Source: Methylohalomonas lacus
GTDB lineage: Bacteria > Pseudomonadota > Gammaproteobacteria > Methylohalomonadales > Methylohalomonadaceae
Length of the DNA: 64,000 nucleotides
Direction of reading: 5' to 3'
NCBI RefSeq assembly: GCF_024808875.1
Contig: NZ_JANUCT010000004.1
Span: 124,001-188,000, forward strand
Shown: one piece after another, positions 45,817 to 54,300 of the stretch
Numbering within the stretch: the stretch's first letter is position 1
Layout: each line of letters opens with the position of its first letter
Notes under the pieces: generated by a model
The model's database searches: none
Seen by the model: the letters and a program-made list of their open reading frames with translations, nothing else
What the model was told of the DNA's origin: nothing
Translations under genes and position numbers: made by a program

Positions 45817-47184
45817 TCAGTCAGCCTCGCGATCAACGCTTTCGGCCAGTGCCCGCAACTCTTCGCTGATGCGGACTTCGTAGCCGGACGCATCGGTATC
45901 CGCCTGCAGGTGGCGCAGCGAAGCCGGTAGCCGCGCCAGGCCGTCGCCTACCCGTTGTTGAATCGCTTCTGTGGTTTCGCTGTCATGCAGGCGCTGTCCC
46001 TGTCGCATGACCGGCTGCAGCAGCGCCTTTCCCGCCTGTGACTCGCTCTCCAGCGCCAGAACGTCATCGTCGAACAATCCCGAGTCAGTCAGATTGCGGT
46101 AAACCTGCTTGCGGCCCGGCCAGGTTGCCTTGCCGGTGGAACGCTTGCGGCAGGGCCGGCCGGCGTATTCCTGTAGTTTATAGGCGCAGTCCAGGTAGGG
46201 GTGGTCGGCCGAGCAATCCAGCTGCGTGCCGACACCGTAACCGTCGATGGGTGCGCCGGCGGCAACATAACCGGCGATTTCGTGTTCATCGAGACCGCCG
46301 CTGACGAGCACCCGAATGGCCTGACAGCCGCCGGCATCGAGTTTCGCCCGCACCTGCCTCGACAGGTTGTCGAGGTCGCCGCTGTCGATGCGCACCGCGC
46401 GTATGGCGATACCTTCCTGCTGCAGCTCGTGCGCCAGCCGAACCACCTTGTCGGTTGCCGCCAGCGTGTCGTAGGTGTCGATCAGCAGCACTGCGTTGTC
46501 GGGATGAACACGGGCGAAGTGCGCGAAGGCGGCATATTCATCGCCCCAGGCCTGGATATAGGAGTGTGCCATGGTGCCGTACAGTGCGGCGTCGAAAGCG
46601 GCCCCGGCCGCCACCGTTGCCGTGCCGTCGAAGCCACCGATAACCGCCGCACGCGCCGCCAGCAGGCCGGCATCGGGGGTGTGGGCACGGCGCAGGCCGA
46701 AATCCACCAGTAGTCCGTCCGGCGCCGCCAACCGGAAACGCGCGGCCTTGCTCGCGATCAGGGTCTGGAAGTGCAGCAGGTTGATCGCGATGGGTTCGAT
46801 CAGCTGCGCCTCGGGTAGTGGCGCCGTCACCCGCAGTATCGGCTCGTTGGCAAAGAACACACTGCCTTCCGGCATCGCCGCCACGTCGCCGCTGAAACGC
46901 CAGTCCGCCAGGCGCTCGAGACACGCATCACTGAACCGGCCGCTGTCGCGCAGCCACTGCAGCTCGGTCTCCGTAAACTGCAGTTCCTGCAGATAGGCGA
47001 GCAGCTGTTCGAGACCGGCGGCCAGCAGGAAGCGTCGTCCCGCTGGCAGCTTGCGAACAAAGAACTCGAACACCGCGGTCTCTTCCATACCGCTGCTGTA
47101 GTAAGCCTGCAGCATGGTCAATTGATACAGATCCGTGAGTAACGGATTTACCTGTTCAAGACCGGCGGCTCGGTGTTCTTTCAT
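45817..47184 (-). CDS. pncB: Nicotinate phosphoribosyltransferase
   Basis: NAD-salvage enzyme of 455 residues joining nicotinate to PRPP. Family stretches are NPLLTDLYQLTMLQAYY near the N-terminus, FEFFVRKLPAGRRFLLAAGL, GLRRAHTPDAGLLAARAA (active-site His region) and RIDSGDLDNLSRQVR. This is the long NAPRTase form. I prefer the ATG at 47184 with GGAG upstream to GTG 47208. It acts on the product of the adjacent, convergent nicotinamidase. The 340 bases upstream to 47524 are strongly AT-rich around 47375-47460 and contain no gene that I can see. Confidence 0.93.
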   Translation of the reverse strand: MKEHRAAGLEQVNPLLTDLYQLTMLQAYYSSGMEETAVFEFFVRKLPAGRRFLLAAGLEQLLAYLQELQFTETELQWLRDSGRFSDACLERLADWRFSGDVAAMPEGSVFFANEPILRVTAPLPEAQLIEPIAINLLHFQTLIASKAARFRLAAPDGLLVDFGLRRAHTPDAGLLAARAAVIGGFDGTATVAAGAAFDAALYGTMAHSYIQAWGDEYAAFAHFARVHPDNAVLLIDTYDTLAATDKVVRLAHELQQEGIAIRAVRIDSGDLDNLSRQVRAKLDAGGCQAIRVLVSGGLDEHEIAGYVAAGAPIDGYGVGTQLDCSADHPYLDCAYKLQEYAGRPCRKRSTGKATWPGRKQVYRNLTDSGLFDDDVLALESESQAGKALLQPVMRQGQRLHDSETTEAIQQRVGDGLARLPASLRHLQADTDASGYEVRISEELRALAESVDREAD

Positions 47185-47524
47185 GGATGGCTCCAGCGTT
47201 GCCTGCACCGCGATACCGTCGACTGACGCCAGGGCAGGGGAGATTGCATGATAAATCCTATCTATCGGTGCGTTTTCAGGCCCAAAGAATACTTTGTTAT
47301 ATGAAGCAGTAATCGTTCAACTACATAGAGCCCTTCGCACCCAGTCATCCAGGCAACACACGATTGTATGGTAAATTGGTTGCGAGAAATAATACAATAA
47401 AAACAATAAGATTTAATTAAAAGTTATAAAATTACTTAATGTATTATCTCAACACTATAGGGGTTAACAACTGACTAAGAACAAAACAAAAACGCCCTTG
47501 GGGTACGGTCATGGCCGCGCCTCT

Positions 47525-47860
47525 CTAGTTCAGGAGCTCATCGATCTTCGCGGCGAGGATGAAGTCGTTCTCGTGCAGGCCATGGATCTTCCGGGTCTGG
47601 GTTTCGATGCGACAGAAGCCCCAGCCAAAGGTGATGACGGGATGGTGACCCTGCTCTTCAGCCAGTTCGCCCACTTGGCCGGCAAATGTCATTGCCTGGC
47701 GAAAGTTGTCGAAACGGAATTCACGGCTCAGCAAAGTGGCGTCATCGTTCAGCTGCCACTCAGGCACCTCGGCCAGCAGTTTGCCGGCTTCATCGGTATC
47801 GAGACTGGGTACGCCGCCGCGACAGGCGGAGCAGGTTTTTTCGCTGAGTGCGGTACTCAT
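47525..47860 (-). CDS. phhB: Pterin-4a-carbinolamine dehydratase
   Basis: A 111-residue enzyme recycling the pterin cofactor of aromatic amino-acid hydroxylases. The signature residues appear in EFRFDNFRQAMTFAGQVGEL, followed by the catalytic EEQGHHPVITFGWG and IHGLHENDFILAAKID. GGAG lies before the ATG. No phenylalanine hydroxylase gene is present here. Stand-alone copies of this small gene are common in gammaproteobacteria. It is followed on the same strand by no other gene for 340 bases. Confidence 0.93.
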   Translation of the reverse strand: MSTALSEKTCSACRGGVPSLDTDEAGKLLAEVPEWQLNDDATLLSREFRFDNFRQAMTFAGQVGELAEEQGHHPVITFGWGFCRIETQTRKIHGLHENDFILAAKIDELLN

Positions 47861-47929
47861 GGCTTGGGCTCCGTCGTTATGGGTTTGCAGGGATTCGGAC
47901 GCCGGCCAGGCGCTCCCGTTCCACGCCGG

Positions 47930-49933
47930 TCACTCGCCAAACAGATCCCGAAACAGGCCCTTGACCGTATCCCCGGCCTTGTCCAGCGTACCGCGCCCGC
48001 CGTCTGACTGTGCGCTTGCCGATGCCTGGCTCAGCGCGACACCACAGGGATCGTCGCTGGAGAAGATACGGCTGAACAGTCCCTGGGCCAGCAGTGACAG
48101 CCCGCCGGTGGCGAATGCCGCGCCGACCGTGCCGGCGGTTCCGAGGACGCCACTGACATCGGTGACCGGTCGTGGCGCCATGAGGGTACCGCCGATCATC
48201 ACGAAATCGCTGAACTGCGCCATATTCACGCCGACGCCTTCGCGGGCCTTCGGTCTGGCGCGGATTTCGATCGCCTCGCTGCCGAGATCGATCAGGCCGC
48301 TGCCCAGCACATTGGCCCGGGCGGTCTGCAGGGCAATGCCGTTATCAGCTGTCGCAATGCCGTCCACGATTACAAAGTTCAGTACCCCGCAGACCAGTTC
48401 CGAATCCCTGTCAGCCTCGGTCTGCGGGTTCAGCATCTGGAACGCCGAAAAGAGCAGATCGGCGCCGGCTAGGTTGGCGAAATTGTTCAGCAACTGGCCA
48501 CGGCCCATGTTCACCACTAGCCCGCCGTTCCAGCTGGCCGCTAGGGCCGCAACGCTGTTGCCGTGGCCGCGGCCGTTAAAATCGATATCGGTTCGGCCGT
48601 CGCGGATCAGTGACTTTTCCTGCAAGGCCGGCAGCTGTTCCGGCAACAGCTGGCGAATGCGCAGGTCTACCTGTAGATGCGGCGTGGCACGGCTGCCATC
48701 CAGCATAAGGCTGCCAGAAAACTTGCCGGCAGCCAGCTGACCGGCCGGTGTCAGGGTAAGCCGACCATCCTGCAGCACCGCCTTGAGACTCGCGTCGCGC
48801 ATGTTCACATTACGCGAGCGCAAGGCATCCACGTTCAACAGGATGTCGGCATCGAGGGCGCGCAGCACGGTCAGGTCGAATGTTTCGCGCGAAAACAGCC
48901 GCTCCGCCTGTTCAGGCTGGGGCTGCAGCGGCACCAAGTCCAGCAGTTCCGCATGTAGCACTGCCTTGAGATGGCGGCGCTGTTTGCTAACGCGCCACGA
49001 CGCCTCGCCGGTCAGGTGTGAATCGGCCAGCCGGGCGGCAAAATCCTCGATATGCAGTTCATTTGCGGCGCCGCGAATGGCGGCACTGAGTTCAAAGGGT
49101 CCGACGGCCGGCCAGTCGAGGCCGGCGATGCTGTTGAAGTCGGCCAGCGAGGCCGCCGACAGGTGCAGGTCTGCATCGATGCCCGCCAGTCTGTCCGGCT
49201 GCGCGATTTCACCCGTGAGTTCGCCGCTGGCCGCCCCAACCTGAATATTGAGTGCCAGCGGGTAGGGGCCGTCGGCGGTGAGCAATCGAGCCAGTGAACC
49301 CACCGTGCCGTGCAGCTGGATAGGCATGTCGCCATGACTGGCCTCCAGCTCGATGGCCAGCCGTGACGGCTGGTTGGCCGCGCGTACGTCGAGCAACTCG
49401 ATGTTGAACGCCAGGGGCGGCGATTCCGGTGCACCGTGATAGCTGATCCGGGCCTGTTCAATGACCAGTTCATCAATATTCAGCGCCGGCGAGGCGCGCT
49501 TATCTGCCGGCGCCTTCGCGGTTTCCGCCGCCTGTTGCGGCAACTGCCAGTTGCCGACACCGTCGGCGCTGATTTCCAGGTTGACCACGGGCTGGTGCAG
49601 CAAAATGCGCCGTATCGACAGATCGCCAGTCAGCAGAGGGAGCAGGGCAATGCGAGTCTCGATTCGGCGCGCGGCCAGCATCACAGGCTGCTGCGCCCAG
49701 TCCGGGTTACCCAGCGACACGTCCTCCAGCACCAGAGTCGGGAACAGCGAGGCCGCTACCCGTATGTCGCCTTGTACCGAAAAATCACGGCCGGTGTGGG
49801 TCTCGACCAGCGCGACAAGTTCCTGCCTGTAGTCCTCGGGGTCCAGCGTCAGCGCCAGAAACAGGCTTGCCAGAAGCCCGGCACACGGGAACAAAACCAG
49901 CAAAAAAAGGGAAATTTTCAGTAATTTATTCAT
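47930..49933 (-). CDS. AsmA-family protein
   Basis: Large envelope protein (667 residues) with one N-terminal membrane anchor (LLKISLFLLVLFPCAGLLAS) and a periplasmic beta-rich repeat body. The N-terminal AsmA pattern (LDPEDYRQELVALVETHTGR and DFSVQGDIRVAASLFPTLVL) and the C-terminal AsmA domain (LLQDGRLTLTP ... GNSVAALAASWNGGLVVNMG) are both present. The family has a bridge-like lipid-transfer fold linked to outer-membrane homeostasis. The gene stands alone. Confidence 0.9.
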   Translation of the reverse strand: MNKLLKISLFLLVLFPCAGLLASLFLALTLDPEDYRQELVALVETHTGRDFSVQGDIRVAASLFPTLVLEDVSLGNPDWAQQPVMLAARRIETRIALLPLLTGDLSIRRILLHQPVVNLEISADGVGNWQLPQQAAETAKAPADKRASPALNIDELVIEQARISYHGAPESPPLAFNIELLDVRAANQPSRLAIELEASHGDMPIQLHGTVGSLARLLTADGPYPLALNIQVGAASGELTGEIAQPDRLAGIDADLHLSAASLADFNSIAGLDWPAVGPFELSAAIRGAANELHIEDFAARLADSHLTGEASWRVSKQRRHLKAVLHAELLDLVPLQPQPEQAERLFSRETFDLTVLRALDADILLNVDALRSRNVNMRDASLKAVLQDGRLTLTPAGQLAAGKFSGSLMLDGSRATPHLQVDLRIRQLLPEQLPALQEKSLIRDGRTDIDFNGRGHGNSVAALAASWNGGLVVNMGRGQLLNNFANLAGADLLFSAFQMLNPQTEADRDSELVCGVLNFVIVDGIATADNGIALQTARANVLGSGLIDLGSEAIEIRARPKAREGVGVNMAQFSDFVMIGGTLMAPRPVTDVSGVLGTAGTVGAAFATGGLSLLAQGLFSRIFSSDDPCGVALSQASASAQSDGGRGTLDKAGDTVKGLFRDLFGE

Positions 49934-50245
49934 TACCTTACGCCTGAACCGGCGGCATGCACCCGGGTCAGAAATTATGTTAATATGGGACCTTATGCGT
50001 TAGAGATCCCGTAGCGATCAAGCAGCGCATATCCAACGTAACTGTTGCTGATGTCAAAAGAATGCCACATGGCTCAGCGGTTTGTCCGCGCAGGCGTCAA
50101 TCATCAGCACCATACAAATTATGTGTAACGCCGAGACTTAAATAGTTCTGCAGATTACCATCCTGTAAGGAGCGGTGAGCTACAAACTTGAACAGTTCTC
50201 AAAAATCCCAGGCCTGACATACAGGGGCAGTTCGAATGACCGCCT

Positions 50246-50396
50246 GCCATTTTCCAAATGGCACCCCGTCGCCTGGAATATGCGTTTCCTTAATTTTTGC
50301 ATAGTGAGAATTCCATCAAATAGATGGGAAACTTCCTGGCACTTTGCCTTTCTTATAGGCATAGGCCATTGCGGGAGCTCGGAATACCGCAATGGC
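50246..50396 (+). promoter_or_regulatory. Two hairpins in the leader of the blue copper gene
   Basis: The 509-base gap ahead of the cupredoxin gene contains GCCATTT/AAATGGC (50246-50262) and GCCATTGCGG/CCGCAATGGC (50365-50396, 10 bp, 12-base loop). The second ends 46 bases before the ATG and may act in the mRNA leader. A 75-residue frame in the gap is not convincing. Confidence 0.45.
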
Positions 50397-50442
50397 TGGT
50401 AGTAACTAAATAAAACTTAAGTCCAAAACAGAGGTGTAGACA

Positions 50443-50856
50443 ATGTTACGTAATAAGCTTTATGCAGGTGTTCTGTCTCTGCTGATGCTCGGTGTGAGTG
50501 CTTCCGCGCTGGCCGAAGAGCATACTGTTAATGCCAAGGCGACCGCCTTCGACCCGGTGGCCCTGAAGATTGAGCCGGGCGACAAGGTTCGCTGGAGCAA
50601 CATGAGCGGCCATAATGTCAACTTTGAGGAAGGCAACATTCCGGAAGGCGCCGAAGCTTTCGCTTCCTCGCTGGGTGACAACGTGTCCAAGACCTTTGAT
50701 AAGGAAGGCGTGTATCTGTACAAGTGCGACCCGCACTTCGCCATGGGCATGGTCGGTGCGATCATCGTCGGTGAACCGAAGAACATGGACGCCGTCGAGA
50801 AAAATGCCAAGGGCATGTACAAGCGCGCCCTGATCAAGGCCAAGAAGGTCAAGTAA
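50443..50856 (+). CDS. Periplasmic blue copper protein (plastocyanin/pseudoazurin-like)
   Basis: Type I copper electron carrier of 137 residues. A signal peptide (YAGVLSLLMLGVSASALAEE) precedes a cupredoxin domain. The copper ligands are visible: His in SGHNVNFEE and the Cys-His-Met set in YKCDPHFAMGMVG. The C-terminal two helices after VGEP are typical of pseudoazurin and amicyanin-like forms. Such carriers feed nitrite reductases or oxidases; no partner gene is here. GAGGTG precedes the ATG, and a strong terminator follows. Confidence 0.92.
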   Translation: MLRNKLYAGVLSLLMLGVSASALAEEHTVNAKATAFDPVALKIEPGDKVRWSNMSGHNVNFEEGNIPEGAEAFASSLGDNVSKTFDKEGVYLYKCDPHFAMGMVGAIIVGEPKNMDAVEKNAKGMYKRALIKAKKVK

Positions 50857-50887
50857 ACATCAGTTAACGTTTCCCGTTAACGATGCA

Positions 50888-50915
50888 AAAGCCCGGCCTT
50901 GGTGCCGGGCTTTTT
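50888..50915 (+). terminator. Terminator of the blue copper gene
   Basis: AGCCCGGC-CTTGGT-GCCGGGCT followed by TTTTT, 30 bases beyond the stop codon. The next 466 bases to 51381 hold no gene I can support; two overlapping minus-strand frames at 50915-51225 could be a decayed remnant. Confidence 0.92.
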
Positions 50916-51381
50916 TATTTCAAACCAAGCAATGATACCCCCGCAGGCCGGCCGCGGGCGTTGCCTTCTGCGTCCACGAAACCGGACAGCACGACCCGCA
51001 TTGAACCGGCCGGGTGACCGTCGGTGAACGGTACAAAGAGGTTGTCGAAACCAGCTCGACAGTGACCACCTGAGAGTCGGAGATTGGGTCGTTCAGATTC
51101 TGCAGAAGGTCCACGACAGCGCGCGCGAGTATCGGCCGTATCGGTGTGGGTAAGTCGACGCTCGGCGCGCACTTCATGCAGTGGAGCGCCATGCAACCCC
51201 GTCTCCTCTGCAAGTGTTCAATCAAAACACTCGCAGGCCACGCACGATACCTGGGTCGCCCGCGCGATACGGGAGATTGGTGGAAAATCGCGGTCTAATC
51301 CACCTCTGTTGCCGTACCTCATTGGTCCATTGATTTCGAGCCTATAAGCAGTCACTCGGGTGTCCTGATTTTCCGGTTTCC

Positions 51382-54300
51382 CTATCGGTCGGCGCTGCCG
51401 TTTAGCTCATCGGAAAACACTGTAGCCAGCCCCCGCCCGCCATTCTTCGAGCGATACAAAGCGATGTCGGCCTGGCGTATCAGCATGTCGGCGGACAATG
51501 CCGAGTTTTCAACAATGCGAATACCGATGCTGCATCCCACATCAGTCACGACCCCATCCTTGAGCAAGATGGGTTGGCCGATCGAGGCGATAAGTTTATC
51601 GGCAACCATATGAACGTCCTCTGACCGACTCACGCCAGCCTGAATGACCGCAAACTCGTCGCCGCCAAGCCGGGCGACCGTATCGGTCTCGCGCAAAACC
51701 GCCTGAATCCGCGCGCCGGTCTGCCGTAGCACCTCGTCACCGGCTGAATGGCCGAGCGTGTCGTTGCACTTCTTGAACCTGTCCAGATCGAGCAAATGCA
51801 GTGCGAAAGGTGTGCCGTTGCGCTGCAGGGCCTTGCGCGCCGCGTCGAGACGTTCCGTAAAAAGTACGCGATTGGGAAGCCCGGTCAATAGATCGTGCAG
51901 CGCCTGGTAGGTGATCGCAGCCTGTTCCTCCCGTTCGGCAGTAACATCGACATTGCAGCCAACAATGCGCAGCGCTGTACCGTCTTGCGCACGCACGATT
52001 GACGCGCGCGTAAGCACCTCAACGCTATGCCCGTCCCGATGACGCATCCGGTACTCGAGCTCGATGTTGTGACGCTCTCCGGCAAGATGAGCATCCATAT
52101 CAGAAGACACGGCATCGCGCTGAGCCGTGTCGATCAAGCCCAGCCAGGTGTCACGAGAATTGCCGAGCTCATGATCGCCATAGCCCAGCATGCGTTTCCA
52201 CCCAGGCGAGAAAAATATCTCGCCCGAAACCAGATCCCAGTCGAATAACCCTTCGCTGGTGGCCCGCATGGCTAACCGGAACCGCTCTTCGGAAACCCTT
52301 AATGAAGTATTCGCCTGTTCTAGTTCGTACTTGGCCCGGCTCAGCTCCTGGGTACGTGCTTCAACCCGCTGCTCGAGCGTGGTCAGGAGCCGCGCTTTCT
52401 CGATGGCTACGATCGCTTGTGCCGCGAGGATTTCTATGACCTTGACGCTGTTGGGAGAGAAAACCCGCGGCATCTGTCGATTTTCCAGGTAGAGTAAGCC
52501 GCGTACCTCGTTACCGTGCAAGAGCGGCAGGCACAGTAGCGAAGGAACATCATGGGCCTCGAAGTACGGATCCTCCCAGACATCGTCGGAATCGGCCGAA
52601 TCGTCCAGCACCAGGCTCTGTTGTCGTCGCATGACCTGGGCGAACACGACCTGGGGCACGTTGGATGCTCCCAGCAACGCTGATTCCGTGGTTTGCGTGC
52701 CGGCTTCATCGAACTCCGCAGCCAGCACCCACTCGGAATCGTCTTTGAGCACCAGCAGCCCGCGCTCGGCACCGGCACTTTCGGCCAGAATCAGCATCAG
52801 CCTGCACTTGAGCGCGTCGACATCGGTTTCGCTGGCAATCGCCACTGAGGCACGCAGTGCCGACTGCACATCGAAATTCACCGCCGCGTCAGAAGAGTTG
52901 TTCGTCGGTTTCGTATCGCTCTCGGCGACCACCTGTAGTTCATGCGCATAGCGTTTGCTCAACTGGCGCACTTTTTCGTACGCCTGCCAACGGCCATACA
53001 GGACCATTGCCTCGCGAATCAGACCGGCCGCGAGAAGGGTGCTCCCCCGCTCCAGCATGTACTCAGCGTAAAGCTCAGTGGCCAGGGCCTGATCGTTCAA
53101 ATAGTATGTTTCGCGCGCGCCCTGAATCGATTGTTCATAAAAACGGGCAGCTCGATGCGGCGAGGAAGATCGGCGCAGACGCTCCGCCACGACGAGCTTG
53201 TATTTGTGCAGGAAGTTCATCGGCGCATGCCGAGCCCAAACATCGAGACGACGCTGGTTTCTCGCAACCTGGCGCAACAAACGGCGATTGTGGAGCGCGG
53301 CGCCGGACTCGAGGGCAGCCAACAGGCACAGTGAGTGGTAAAAATTGTGCTCGGCAATTTCCGCCATGCCCGACACGTAGTTGCTGTATTGGGCCGCCGC
53401 GTCGGCCGCCGCCAGCGCTTGTTCGTTGCGTCCCAGCAAATAGGCCAGCATGGTCTGCGTACAGTAGATATTGAAAACCAGAAAATTGCTGGATTGCGCG
53501 ATCAGGCGCGGAATCAGCGCGTCGGCGTCATACTCATCACCGGCCAGGGCCAGCGGATCCCTGGCCCGCCCGCTGAGATTGATCGCCAGCTGCCGCCAGA
53601 TATGCGCAAAGTCCAGGTGATAGCCCATCTTCAGGCGATCGATGATGCGAATATAGGCGTTTTGTTGCTCGAGGACCTCATCGAGCGGACAACCACAAAT
53701 CACCTGGTGTTTGCCATGCTGAATGGCGTTATAGCTGCCGTACTCGAAGTCACCATAATCAATGCCGCTTTGCAGGCCGCGCGGGAGTTCTTCGAGAGAC
53801 TTGCGCAAATGCTCCTTCCAGTGGCGCACGAACACGTCGAATAGATTGATGATCTTGGCCCGCAAGGGTTCTACGCCGTAGTGATCCAATAATTGGATCG
53901 ATAGACGGCCAAAGGCATAGCCCTTGTCTATGTCTTGATAGACACCGGCTAATAGAACGCCGTAGAAGCCGTAGGCGAAAGCTGCCAGCGGTGAACGACC
54001 CTGTGCCAAGGTCGTCTTGACCATCTGCAGCGTCAGCACCTCCCAAAGTTTGGGTCGCATGACATATGCTGCACCAGCGGCACTCACCATGACTCGAACC
54101 GCAGCCAGATGCTCGGGCTCGTGCATTTCGGCCATCTTGGCGAGTGTCGATATGCCTTGAGACGGCAACCGGATCTCCGCACGTAGCCGGGCGGCCTGTT
54201 CGACGAGTCCCGGTGCGTCGAGCGCGAAGCGGATATCCAGCAGCTCAAGCGCCTGGAGAGCCAGATCGATCGCTGCATTTTGGTCATTACGCGCGACTGC

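Noticed and set aside
50175-50402. 75-aa frame in the leader of the cupredoxin gene, with AAGGAG close to its GTG
   Set aside because: Ribosome site is too close to the start, the sequence resembles no protein, and hairpins run through it.
50915-51225. Two overlapping minus-strand frames after the cupredoxin terminator
   Set aside because: Neither has a start or a family match; at most a decayed remnant that I cannot name.
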